Part shown: in pieces, positions 1 through 7,873 of the stretch | Layout: each line of letters begins with the position of its first letter | How positions within the stretch are numbered: position 1 is the first letter of the stretch | NCBI GenBank assembly: GCA_965227215.1 | Contig: OZ245729.1 | Span: 496,001-560,000 of the forward strand | Direction: 5' to 3' | Origin: Gracilimonas sp965227215 | GTDB lineage: Bacteria; Bacteroidota; Rhodothermia; Balneolales; Balneolaceae | Length of the DNA: 64,000 nucleotides | Notes under the pieces: model-generated | Told to the model about the DNA's origin: nothing | Seen by the model: the letters and a program-made list of their open reading frames with translations, nothing else | Database searches by the model: none | Position numbers and translations under genes: made by a program

Positions 1-752
1 AAAGAAGACAGCGGAACAAGTACCGGCATCATTCCCACCCAGGCTAAAGCAGCCGTTGTTAAGGTGGTAACAGACAATAGCGAAAGGACCAACAAAGGGA
101 GCTTATATCCGGTACGCTCCGGTTGGCGAAGCCAGCTAAGCATTTGTTCTTCCGTCCAGTCTTTTTCAGAAGTATGACTTTGCGTATATCTCCCGATCAC
201 AGATAATTTATCCCTGAATGCCTGCAAGGGTATTAACTCTCGAATCAGTTTTTGCCGCGGAAGTATGTCCTTCTCAGCCGGAACTTCATTCATTAACCAG
301 CTTAGCAGCTTCTCAGAACCGCCGTCGTACAGTGATGTATCCAACAGGTGATGAAGGGAGTATTTTCCAACTATATCGAGATCGTTTGCAAAAGGGTGAT
401 CTTTCAGGTCCCCTTTAAAATGTCTTTCCGGAATTTCAGCCCACTGTAACTCCAGCCGTGCAATATGTTGTTGCTTGATCTCTTTCATGTACCCGAGCTT
501 CTCAATAGCTTTGTGCACTTTCTGATGGCGATCGGCCAGGTAGATAAAACCGGTAATTCCTGCCAGCAGTCCGAATACATATACATAGTCGTTAATTACC
601 CCCGAGGTGAAATATCCAAAGGCCAAAATGGTAAAGAACGTTATCCCTCTGCCCCAAGAAAATCGCCGACTGATCTCTTCCAGCTGCTTAGTTCTACGGG
701 CAATTTTCTCACAAAATCGTTGCAGCTTTTCTATTTGCTTTGTCCTGCTCAT
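1..752 (-). CDS. MutS-related membrane-anchored ATPase, N-terminal part (partial)
   Basis: The reading frame starts at the ATG complementary to 750-752 and runs open off the left edge, so about 250 N-terminal residues are seen. Residues about 36-73 form two hydrophobic helices and another hydrophobic stretch follows at about 216-250. Between them lies the MutS core motif DLDIVGKYSLHHLLDTS (about 124-140), which in MutS proteins belongs to the domain III/lever region before the ATPase. Bacteroidota carry MutS-like proteins with N-terminal membrane helices; their role is not established and they are distinct from mismatch-repair MutS. The Walker ATPase domain should lie outside the window. The gene is divergent from the acetyltransferase at 889. 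Confidence 0.75.
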   Translation of the reverse strand, partial: MSRTKQIEKLQRFCEKIARRTKQLEEISRRFSWGRGITFFTILAFGYFTSGVINDYVYVFGLLAGITGFIYLADRHQKVHKAIEKLGYMKEIKQQHIARLELQWAEIPERHFKGDLKDHPFANDLDIVGKYSLHHLLDTSLYDGGSEKLLSWLMNEVPAEKDILPRQKLIRELIPLQAFRDKLSVIGRYTQSHTSEKDWTEEQMLSWLRQPERTGYKLPLLVLSLLSVTTLTTAALAWVGMMPVLVPLSS

Positions 753-888
753 AATCAATTACATGGGTTAGACTGTATGTTCAGTCTTTGAAGTGGAGTG
801 AGGATAAAAAAAGAATCACCCAAATACTTCCCTCACTTTCAGTACAGCTAAACAATTGGTAATATCCAACCGAATTAAATAAAAGGAT

Positions 889-1464
889 ATGGATTATTTC
901 GCACACGAAACGGCTGTAATTGATGATGGCGCTGTCATCGGAAAGGGAACCAAAATTTGGCATTTCACCCACGTGATGCCTGATTCTGAGCTTGGAGAAA
1001 ATTGTAACCTTGGCCAGAATGTAGTGATATCTCCTAAGGTGAAGCTTGGCCGCAATGTTAAGGTTCAGAACAATGTGTCTATTTATACCGGGGTAATTTG
1101 TGAAGATGATGTATTCCTCGGGCCTTCCATGGTTTTTACCAATATTGTGAATCCCAGAAGCGCTGTTGTTCGCCGGGATGAATACGTGGAAACACTTGTC
1201 CGGAAGGGAGCTTCCATCGGAGCCAATGCTACCGTTATCTGTGGAAATGAGCTGGGGCAGTTTTGCTTAATTGGCGCCGGAGCAGTGATTACGAAACCGG
1301 TACCTCCCTATGCCTTAATGGTTGGAAATCCAGCCAAACAAATCGGGTGGGTCAGTGAATACGGGCACAGGTTGGAGTTTGGTGATGATGGCAGAGCCAT
1401 CTGTCCGGAGTCCGGAGATTCATATAAGCTACAGGGCGGAGAAGTAAGTAAAGTTGAAGATTAG
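889..1464 (+). CDS. WbpD/WlbB-type sugar N-acetyltransferase (left-handed beta-helix)
   Basis: This is a 191-residue hexapeptide-repeat acyltransferase. Isoleucine/valine-rich hexapeptides run from about residue 8 to 150, with NNVSIYTGV (61-69), GPSMVFTNIVNPRS (78-91) and the C-terminal cap PPYALMVGNPAKQIGWV (139-155). These match the WbpD/WlbB family, which acetylates the 3-amino group of UDP-2-acetamido-3-amino sugars for surface polysaccharide. The exact sugar is inferred, because no other polysaccharide gene is adjacent. The ATG is preceded by an AAAAGG-like sequence. The 3' end overlaps the convergent Smr gene by four bases. Confidence 0.85.
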   Translation: MDYFAHETAVIDDGAVIGKGTKIWHFTHVMPDSELGENCNLGQNVVISPKVKLGRNVKVQNNVSIYTGVICEDDVFLGPSMVFTNIVNPRSAVVRRDEYVETLVRKGASIGANATVICGNELGQFCLIGAGAVITKPVPPYALMVGNPAKQIGWVSEYGHRLEFGDDGRAICPESGDSYKLQGGEVSKVED

Positions 1465-1736
1465 TTTGTTGTGAGTTCAGCTATCGTTGCGCCCCAGCCA
1501 CTTCTGTCGCTGGCCAGGCTGTATGATTTCACGTGCGGATTTCGATCCAGTAAACTATGCACGGTTCTTCTCAAAACTCCTTTCCCCTTTCCATGGATAA
1601 TCCGGATTGAATAAATCTCTTTTTCCCGGCAGGCATCTATATAGTCAGGAATTAAATCTCCCAGTTCTTTTGGGTTGAAGAGATGCAGGTCAAGAACTCC
1701 GTTGATCGGTATTTCTATTGGGTCGGGTTCGTTCAT
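1461..1736 (-). CDS. Small Smr-domain protein
   Basis: This 91-residue protein is essentially a lone Smr domain. It has the DLHLF motif (16-20) and the HGKGKGVLR motif (48-56) that mark the MutS2 C-terminal-like nuclease/RNA-binding fold. Stand-alone Smr proteins are linked to nucleic-acid cleavage and ribosome rescue in other bacteria; its role here is not shown. The start codon sits directly against a run of seven-base repeats (1737-1814), an unusual 5' leader. Confidence 0.8.
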   Translation of the reverse strand: MNEPDPIEIPINGVLDLHLFNPKELGDLIPDYIDACREKEIYSIRIIHGKGKGVLRRTVHSLLDRNPHVKSYSLASDRSGWGATIAELTTN

Positions 1737-1814
1737 TCGTTCATTCGTTATTCGTTATTCGTTGGTCACTCGTTACTCATCACTCGTCACTCATCACTCA
1801 TCACTCATCACTCA
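1737..1814. repeat. Degenerate seven-base tandem repeat, ATGAGTG type
   Basis: Read on the minus strand, units of ATGAGTG/ACGAGTG/ATGAGTA pass into units of AACGAAT with a seven-base spacing. The array fills the space between the end of the Dabb gene and the start codon of the Smr gene, so it forms the Smr 5' region. The units near the Dabb stop are almost identical and become more diverged toward Smr. Confidence 0.85.
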
Positions 1815-2126
1815 TCATTCATAAACATAATCCACTACTTTTCTTTCTTTGGCTACTTTTTTGATAAAGTCTACCACTTTTTGGTGGTCGGGGTGAACCG
1901 CATAGGCTTTCAGGTCCTCTTGGGATGCACATTCCGTAATTAGAACCACATCACAAATAGCTTCATCGGTTCCTTCTAAAATATTAATGCCCACTTCCGC
2001 ACTGATCAATTCCTCAATTTTATTGGGCAGATCTTCCAGCAGTTTCTTCATCACTTCTGCATTTTCATTTTTTGTTTTACCCTCAGCTACTTCTTTTAGC
2101 TTCCACATTACTACATGTTTGATCAT
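1815..2126 (-). CDS. Dabb-family (stress-responsive A/B barrel) protein
   Basis: This 103-residue protein has the Dabb layout: N-terminal strand MIKHVVMWKLK, a helix with LLEDLPNKI, then VVLITECASQEDLKAY and a histidine-containing HPDHQKVVDFI. Dabb proteins are small dimeric alpha+beta barrels of mostly unknown enzymatic function. A perfect seven-base tandem repeat lies four bases upstream of the start codon and could affect its expression. Confidence 0.85.
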   Translation of the reverse strand: MIKHVVMWKLKEVAEGKTKNENAEVMKKLLEDLPNKIEELISAEVGINILEGTDEAICDVVLITECASQEDLKAYAVHPDHQKVVDFIKKVAKERKVVDYVYE

Positions 2127-2129
2127 ATT

Positions 2130-2178
2130 TTAGGTGTTAGGTGTTAGGTGTTAGGTGTTAGGTGTTAGGTGTTAGGTG
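2130..2178. repeat. Perfect seven-base tandem repeat, 7 x TTAGGTG
   Basis: Seven head-to-tail copies of TTAGGTG (CACCTAA on the other strand) are present without interruption. The array sits four bases upstream of the Dabb start codon on one side and about 150 bases upstream of the folE start on the other. A unit of seven changes spacing rather than coding frame here. Confidence 0.95.
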
Positions 2179-2331
2179 AATATCTGTTTTAACCATCGTA
2201 ATTCCCAAAATACGACCCTTCAAAGTTCAATATTCCTTGTTCAATGTTCAGTGTTCTTCCGCTGTCAATTAATACAAGGAACCCTTAACTTTATGGTTCT
2301 GTTTGAGAGACACAGGGACATCCTGTTCTCC

Positions 2332-3036
2332 ATGATTTATAAATCAGAAATATTGAAAACATTGGATTTAGATAAAATCACTGCCGAAGAGATCGGCGAA
2401 GACCACATCAGTAATGGAGTAAGCACTCCCCTTCGCGATGATGCTTTTGAAAAAACCGACGAAGAGAAAATTGAAATTATTCAAGAGCATTTCGCAGAAA
2501 TAATGCATGCTTTGGGGCTCGACTTAACCGACGACAGCCTGAAAGGCACTCCCTATCGTGTGGCGAAGATGTATGTAAAAGAAATTTTTGAGGGATTGAA
2601 TCCCAAGAATAAGCCGGTAGCCCGCCAGTTTAATAACAATTACGATTATCAGGGGATGCTGGTAGAAAAGAATATTCAGGTGACTTCCTTTTGTGAGCAC
2701 CACTTTCTTCCTTTCCTGGGAAAAGCCCATGTTGGATATATTTCTTCCGGTAAAAAAGTAATCGGGCTTTCAAAAATTAATCGGATTGTAGATTACTATT
2801 CCCGTCGCCCTCAGGTTCAGGAACGACTTACTCTACAAATTGCTGATGAACTACAGGAAGCTCTGGAAACCGAAGATGTAGCCGTTTTTATAGACAGCAA
2901 GCACCTGTGTGTTTCCACTCGTGGTATCAAAGACCAGAGCAGCAGTACTATAACGGCTGAATACCGGGGTGCTTTCAAAGACGAAGCTACCCAACAGAAA
3001 TTCATTGATTATATCACTAATAACACCGAGATCTAA
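2332..3036 (+). CDS. folE: GTP cyclohydrolase I
   Basis: This enzyme converts GTP to dihydroneopterin triphosphate, the first step of folate/pterin synthesis. With the ATG at 2332 the product is 234 residues. The frame extends upstream to 2176, but that part has no family similarity. Zinc ligands are Cys121 and His124 in CEHHFLPFLG and Cys193 in KHLCVSTRG. The QVQERLT segment (161-167) and the C-terminal EYRGAF are also typical. The gene is followed eight bases later by cysS, so the two are probably co-transcribed. Confidence 0.95.
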   Translation: MIYKSEILKTLDLDKITAEEIGEDHISNGVSTPLRDDAFEKTDEEKIEIIQEHFAEIMHALGLDLTDDSLKGTPYRVAKMYVKEIFEGLNPKNKPVARQFNNNYDYQGMLVEKNIQVTSFCEHHFLPFLGKAHVGYISSGKKVIGLSKINRIVDYYSRRPQVQERLTLQIADELQEALETEDVAVFIDSKHLCVSTRGIKDQSSSTITAEYRGAFKDEATQQKFIDYITNNTEI

Positions 3037-3044
3037 TAATCACT

Positions 3045-4511
3045 GTGGCTGATAAAGGCACCCAACAACTTCACGTTTACAATACCCTCTCCCGCACAAA
3101 AGAACCGTTTGAACCGCTGAACCCACCTCATGTGGGCATGTACGTATGTGGACCTACGGTGTATGGTGATGCGCATCTTGGTCATGCCAAGAGCTATGTT
3201 TCTTTTGATGTGGTACTTCGCTATCTCAGGTATTTGGGTTATAAAGTGCGATATGTACAGAATATCACGGATGTTGGTCATTTGGTGGATGATGCCGAAG
3301 AAGGTGAGGATAAGCTCAGTAAGCAGGCCCGCATCGAAAAAGTGCAGCCCATGGAAATTGCTGAAAAGTACACCTACACGTACTTCCGGGATATGGATGC
3401 TCTGAACGTACTACGGCCTGATATCGCACCCCGCGCAACCGGACATATCCCTGAGCAAATCGCTATGGTGAAGAAGCTGATCGAAAAAGGTCATGCCTAT
3501 GAGGTAAACGGGAATGTATATTTTGATGTGTCCTCTGATAAGGAATACGGAAAACTGAGCGGTCGTAAAACCGAGGACGCTGAATCAGGAACCCGCGTTG
3601 ACACCGCTTCCGATAAGCGAAGTCCCGAAGATTTCGCCCTTTGGAAAAAAGCCGATGAGAAACACATTATGAAGTGGGATTCTCCCTGGGGAGTTGGTTA
3701 TCCCGGGTGGCATATCGAATGTTCGGCAATGAGTACCAAGTACCTCGGGGAAAGTTTTGATATCCACGGGGGCGGACTCGAAAACCAGTTTCCACACCAT
3801 GAATGTGAGATTGCCCAGGCTGAATGTGCTCATGACAAAGATTTTGTGAAGTACTGGTTGCACAACAACATGGTAACCCTGGAAGGCCAAAAGATGGGGA
3901 AATCGCTGGGTAATGCGATTAACCTGCATGAGTTTTTTACGGGCGACCATAAATTATTGACCCGAGCATGGCCACCGGAAGTGATTCGATTTTTCCTGCT
4001 CCAAAGCCATTACCGAAGCACCACCGATTTTTCTGAAGAAGCATTAGCAGGAGCTGAAACAGGGTTAAAGAACCTTCACTCCATGATTCGGACGATTGAA
4101 CAAACCGAACCGGGTAATGGAGAAGAGTTTGACCTGAACAGCTTTAAAGAGGCTTTTGAGTCATCTATGAATGATGATTTTAATTCAGCTCAGGCCATTG
4201 CTGTTCTTTTTGAGAAGCTGAAGGAAATTCGCAAACGTATTAACGACGGAGATGTACCTTCGAATCTGGATAAGGTAAAAGTATTCCTGCACAGCGTTGT
4301 GGAAGAAGTGCTTGGAATTTGGCCGAATGAGGAAGCCGGAGGAGACCAACAATTAACCAATGACTTAATTGAATTGTTAATTGAAATCCGTAAGGATGCC
4401 AGAGCCAATAAGAATTTTGAGCTTTCGGATAAGATCCGGGACGACCTGAACGATCTTGGCGTTCAGCTTATGGATGGCAAAGATGGTACTTCCTTCGAAA
4501 TTGACAAATGA
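3045..4511 (+). CDS. cysS: Cysteine--tRNA ligase
   Basis: This class I synthetase of 488 residues charges tRNA-Cys. It shows the HIGH-type motif HLGH (44-47), the KMSKS-type motif KMGKS (283-287), and the zinc ligands Cys35, Cys226, His251 and Glu255 with the spacing known for CysRS. The frame begins with GTG at 3045, eight bases after the folE stop. The downstream yidD start overlaps its stop codon (ATGA), indicating translational coupling. Confidence 0.97.
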   Translation: MADKGTQQLHVYNTLSRTKEPFEPLNPPHVGMYVCGPTVYGDAHLGHAKSYVSFDVVLRYLRYLGYKVRYVQNITDVGHLVDDAEEGEDKLSKQARIEKVQPMEIAEKYTYTYFRDMDALNVLRPDIAPRATGHIPEQIAMVKKLIEKGHAYEVNGNVYFDVSSDKEYGKLSGRKTEDAESGTRVDTASDKRSPEDFALWKKADEKHIMKWDSPWGVGYPGWHIECSAMSTKYLGESFDIHGGGLENQFPHHECEIAQAECAHDKDFVKYWLHNNMVTLEGQKMGKSLGNAINLHEFFTGDHKLLTRAWPPEVIRFFLLQSHYRSTTDFSEEALAGAETGLKNLHSMIRTIEQTEPGNGEEFDLNSFKEAFESSMNDDFNSAQAIAVLFEKLKEIRKRINDGDVPSNLDKVKVFLHSVVEEVLGIWPNEEAGGDQQLTNDLIELLIEIRKDARANKNFELSDKIRDDLNDLGVQLMDGKDGTSFEIDK

Positions 4512-4783
4512 AATGGCTGAGTAACATATTCAGCCTGTTAATTGTCAGTTTGGTGAAGTTTTATCAGGCGGCGATATCTCCCTGGTTAGGGAAAAGCTGC
4601 CGTTACTCCCCTACCTGTTCCCGCTATATGATCGAAGCGGTTGAAGAATGGGGACCATTAAAAGGATTTTGGATGGGCATTAAACGAATCGGGCGATGCC
4701 ATCCCTGGGGCGGAGACGGATACGATCCCGTTCCTAAAAGAACATCGAGTAAAGAACAAGAAACAACGAACAACGAACTTTAG
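4508..4783 (+). CDS. yidD: Membrane protein insertion efficiency factor YidD
   Basis: This 91-residue protein has an amphipathic hydrophobic N-terminus, then SCRYSPTCSRYMIEAVEEWG and the basic IKRIGRCHPWGGDGYDPVP segment characteristic of YidD, which assists YidC-dependent membrane insertion. The last 15 or so residues are low-complexity (KEQETTNNEL) and come from an AACAACGAA-like repeat, so the natural C-terminus may have been extended. Its start overlaps the cysS stop. Confidence 0.93.
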   Translation: MKWLSNIFSLLIVSLVKFYQAAISPWLGKSCRYSPTCSRYMIEAVEEWGPLKGFWMGIKRIGRCHPWGGDGYDPVPKRTSSKEQETTNNEL

Positions 4784-4847
4784 ATTATACAGTCATTCAG
4801 GGCAAAAGTGAAGAATATTCAAAGCTCAGATTGGCTAATCTCCTATT

Positions 4848-5330
4848 ATGGCAAACATTACATTCAAAGAACGAAAAACGGTAGAGCAAGTTGAAGAAGG
4901 AACCGATCTGGCTCCAAAATTTCAGGAAGACGGTCTGATTCCGGTCGTAACTACAGATTATGAGTCCGGTGAATTACTGATGCACGGCTACATGAATGAA
5001 GAAGCATTCAAAAAGACCATTGAGCTGGGCGAAGCCGTGTATTACAGCCGGAGCCGCGAAACCTTATGGCACAAGGGCGCCACATCCGGCCTGACTCAGA
5101 TTATCAAAGAAATGCGCATCGACGACGATCAGGACTGCGTGTGGCTTCGGGTTGAAGTGCAAGGTAATGGCGCCAGCTGCCACGTAGGCTACCGCTCCTG
5201 CTTTTATCGAAGCGTGCCTACCGGGGAAGAATTTGAGACAAAAGACGGAGAACTTAACTTTGAAGAGGATGAAAAAGTTTTTGATCCTAAAGAAGTATAT
5301 GGAGATGCTCCAAATCCCACTAAACTCTGA
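4848..5330 (+). CDS. hisI: Phosphoribosyl-AMP cyclohydrolase
   Basis: HisI opens the purine ring of PR-AMP in histidine synthesis. The 160-residue product has LLMHGYMNEEA (44-54), YYSRSRETLWHKG (65-77), the magnesium/zinc site DDDQDC (92-97), and CHVGYRSC (111-118). It is monofunctional: no HisE pyrophosphohydrolase domain follows. No other his genes are nearby. A strong terminator follows at 5356. Confidence 0.95.
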   Translation: MANITFKERKTVEQVEEGTDLAPKFQEDGLIPVVTTDYESGELLMHGYMNEEAFKKTIELGEAVYYSRSRETLWHKGATSGLTQIIKEMRIDDDQDCVWLRVEVQGNGASCHVGYRSCFYRSVPTGEEFETKDGELNFEEDEKVFDPKEVYGDAPNPTKL

Positions 5331-5355
5331 TTGTTGATTTAACTTTTTATTTGAT

Positions 5356-5391
5356 GCCCGGGTTCTTAACTGAATCCGGGCTTTTCTTTTT
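5356..5391 (+). terminator. Rho-independent terminator after hisI
   Basis: A ten-base stem GCCCGGGTTC/GAATCCGGGC (5356-5365 and 5372-5381, one G-T pair) with a six-base loop is followed by TTTTCTTTTT. Confidence 0.9.
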
Positions 5392-5408
5392 CTGAAATTA
5401 GTTATCCA

Positions 5409-5439
5409 TAAAAAAACCCAACTCCAATGGAGCCGGGTT
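5409..5439 (-). terminator. Rho-independent terminator of the AhpD-like gene
   Basis: On the minus strand AACCCGGCTCC, loop ATT and GGAGTTGGGTT pair over 11 positions (two G-U) and lead into a T-run. It lies 27 bases downstream of the gene ending at 5466. Confidence 0.9.
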
Positions 5440-5465
5440 AATAACTCTTCTACTAAAAGAAAACT

Positions 5466-6023
5466 TTAAGCAGGTTCAAACTCCAAGCGCTCCGCTTCAA
5501 AAGCTTCATCTAATGGAGTATCTGCTAAATGGTTTGTGTAGTTACTGATGGTTTTCAGGGCAATCATCAGATTCACTTCCAGCGCATTTTGTTTCGTATA
5601 TCCTGCATCAAGAAATGCCTGAGTATCAGAATCTGAGAGATGTCCCCGATGTCGAACTACTTTTCTTGTATAAGTTACAAGTGCATCAAATTTTTCATCC
5701 GGTAATGTATCTCCATTTCGAACAGCTGTTACGATTTCCTCATCTGCATTCAGCTGATTCTTCAGTATAGTTGAATGGATAGCAGAGCAGTAATGGCATT
5801 CATTTTCGATACTGACTGCCAGAATGGCCAGTTGTTGCTCTTTTTGGGAAAAACTGGTGTTTCCTACAATTTCATCCAGCTTTAAGTAGCCTTCCAATAC
5901 GGCGGGGGCTTCGGCAAATTCTCCCAAAAGGTTGGGCACAAAACCGAACTTCTCCTTAGCTCCTTTTAAAAATGGTTGTGCTTCTTCCGGTGCATTTTCT
6001 TCGTTGTAAATAGTAAAGTCCAT
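5466..6023 (-). CDS. AhpD-like peroxidase of the carboxymuconolactone decarboxylase family
   Basis: This 185-residue protein belongs to the peroxidase-related/AhpD-like group. The active-site segment is ENECHYCSAIH with Cys76, Cys79 and His83, the CxxC...H arrangement that reduces peroxides through a thiol pair. Ahead of it are the family N-terminal features GFVPNLLGEFAEAPAVL (27-43). It stands alone as a minus-strand unit with its own terminator. The physiological reductant is unknown. Confidence 0.9.
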   Translation of the reverse strand: MDFTIYNEENAPEEAQPFLKGAKEKFGFVPNLLGEFAEAPAVLEGYLKLDEIVGNTSFSQKEQQLAILAVSIENECHYCSAIHSTILKNQLNADEEIVTAVRNGDTLPDEKFDALVTYTRKVVRHRGHLSDSDTQAFLDAGYTKQNALEVNLMIALKTISNYTNHLADTPLDEAFEAERLEFEPA

Positions 6024-6197
6024 TATTTTGTTTTTTTTAATTAAGCGATTTCATTCATTTATCGTAATAGTACATATACCTGATGGGTTAGCTGTGGCAG
6101 ATATTACCGGATGGCATCCAAGATTAGATCAATCGCTTTGATAGGTGATGCCTATAAGTAGTTAGCCGTATTCAGCAAGAAAGATGTAAGCGCCCTA

Positions 6198-6719
6198 TTA
6201 ATTATGCTCAGATGCTGCCCGTTGGTAATCCTCGAAAGGCATACGCTCCCATGCATCAGAATGAATGTATTTCAGCAGTATCGATAACTCACCAATATCC
6301 ATAAACCCCGCTTTACTCCCTATCACTGTGTGATCCGGCTGAAGAAAAATAATTGTCGGTGTGGCACTCATCTTCATCTTTTTGCTGAAGGATTTTGAAG
6401 TCATGATTTCCCCCTTAAAAGACAGTTTGTCCTTTGATTCGATATCAACACGTATGGGATAAAAGTAAGTGGTTAACAAAGACTGAATTGCAGAATCGGT
6501 AAACACCTCTCGATGCATTCTCTTACATATTCCACACCAGTCTGCTTCCATAAACAGAAATAAATCTTTCTCGCTTTCGGCGGAAAGTTCAGTTGCTTCA
6601 TCAAAATTGTACCACTGCGTGTTTGCAGACTTACTTTGTTGCCCGTAAACCGGATAGGCTCCAACTAATAGAAGCACGATGGCTGTAAGCAACCTGTATG
6701 TATTATTCGCCAGTGCCAT
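6198..6719 (-). CDS. Periplasmic thioredoxin-fold protein (WCGIC)
   Basis: The product of 173 residues has an N-terminal hydrophobic signal ending near YPVYGQQ (about residue 26), then a thioredoxin-like domain with the redox motif WCGIC (Cys62, Cys65) and the cis-proline segment SATPTIIF (Pro121). The longer frame to 6800 lies inside the neighbouring barrel gene and is not needed; the ATG at 6719 gives a clean signal peptide. It overlaps the end of the barrel gene by 17 bases, so the two are translationally coupled. It probably keeps envelope cysteines reduced or handles a metal cofactor. Confidence 0.85.
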   Translation of the reverse strand: MALANNTYRLLTAIVLLLVGAYPVYGQQSKSANTQWYNFDEATELSAESEKDLFLFMEADWCGICKRMHREVFTDSAIQSLLTTYFYPIRVDIESKDKLSFKGEIMTSKSFSKKMKMSATPTIIFLQPDHTVIGSKAGFMDIGELSILLKYIHSDAWERMPFEDYQRAASEHN

Positions 6720-7707
6720 AGATAAATCCGTTTTGGTTTTGGCTGAAACTGAAGAAAACAGAAGCAGACAGCACGAACGAAGTGGTTGGCTGCGTTCCAT
6801 TCAACTGCTGATATAACGGCAATTCCCCAAACAACCTTAAGTTGACTTGATCGTGCACCTGATATCCTACCCCGGTCTTAACATTTAGCCATTGGCCTCC
6901 GGTATTTGGAAGGCGAAATTTGTTGAGTTGGTCCTGCGTGGTACTTCGGAATTTTAGTTGAACATCATACGACCATCGGTCCCACACCCCTCCGGAAACA
7001 CCGGCAATGGCCACAAATTCGTTACCAAACCTATATTTATCTGTCTCGTTAAAGCGCTCACTTGTTCCGGTGTACCTGAAGCTTCCGTTCAAAAATACAT
7101 TCATATTCAGCGCTCTGACAGCACGGGATACAAACACCCAGCCAATCCCATCCCAGGCTCCGGTTCCGGGCTGCATATCCGCATTCAGAGCTACGTTGTT
7201 AATTTCTAAAGAAGTGGTCGCAAAGGGTATCTTAGCTCCGCCCCCTACACTCAACTGATAAGGATTCCATAAGTCCTGATTTATCAGGTGATATTTAACC
7301 ATTACCATCCCATCTCCCAATCCACTTGTTGTTATAGAACTGGGCCTCCCCTGCGTTTGCAAGCCGGTGGTTCTGCTTTTTTCAATATACGTAAAGGTAC
7401 CGGTCATACTTATTCTATCACTGATTCCATAAGTCAGTTCAAGCAGTGCGGTGTTAGTGACCCTTTCCTGCGTGCGGTTGTTCAGTTCATTTGTACCACT
7501 GTATAGACTTGAAATGTTATTATGCTCCCAGGTCAGCCCCGCCAAGAAATTTCCGCCGGAAACGGTTGCAAAGTTCTGAGAACTGATAAGCGGAGCCCCG
7601 GCACAACTACACGTTTGAGCTTGAAGAACCGGGTTCCAAGCCAACATCAACATAACAACAAGGGATGTTAAACCGGAATAGCATGTTAACTGAGAACAGG
7701 AACTCAT
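6703..7707 (-). CDS. Outer-membrane beta-barrel protein of unknown substrate
   Basis: The 334-residue product starts with a signal peptide (about 1-30, ending LQAQ). The mature protein begins with a cysteine pair, TCSCAGAPL, followed by alternating hydrophobic/aromatic strands typical of a transporter-like outer-membrane barrel. Function is not recognisable by sequence alone. The N-terminal Cys-Ser-Cys and the overlap with a WCGIC thioredoxin gene suggest a redox link, which is inference. Confidence 0.65.
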   Translation of the reverse strand: MSSCSQLTCYSGLTSLVVMLMLAWNPVLQAQTCSCAGAPLISSQNFATVSGGNFLAGLTWEHNNISSLYSGTNELNNRTQERVTNTALLELTYGISDRISMTGTFTYIEKSRTTGLQTQGRPSSITTSGLGDGMVMVKYHLINQDLWNPYQLSVGGGAKIPFATTSLEINNVALNADMQPGTGAWDGIGWVFVSRAVRALNMNVFLNGSFRYTGTSERFNETDKYRFGNEFVAIAGVSGGVWDRWSYDVQLKFRSTTQDQLNKFRLPNTGGQWLNVKTGVGYQVHDQVNLRLFGELPLYQQLNGTQPTTSFVLSASVFFSFSQNQNGFIYGTGE

Positions 7708-7752
7708 ATTTTTTACTTTATTAGAGTTTTAGTGTTAGAAACATCTGCTATT

Positions 7753-7774
7753 TGTGTTGTACAGACGCAACACA
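7753..7774. promoter_or_regulatory. Inverted repeat in divergent promoter region
   Basis: TGTGTTG and CAACACA (7753-7759 and 7768-7774) are perfect inverted halves separated by eight bases, midway between the barrel gene (minus) and the DUF3179 gene (plus). It could be an operator for one or both genes; no T-run follows, so it is not a terminator. Confidence 0.4.
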
Positions 7775-7873
7775 GCATTATCCTCTTACCTAAATGAAAT
7801 TGCGTAAGATTATCCATGTTATGTGCATCACTACTTTAGATTATCCAATTTGAATGCACCAACAAAATCAAAT

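Noticed and set aside
465..791. Plus-strand frames within the first 800 bases
   Set aside because: They lie opposite the MutS-like reading frame, which has clear family motifs.
1737..2178. The heptamer arrays as a CRISPR-like structure
   Set aside because: Units are seven bases and head-to-tail without spacers.
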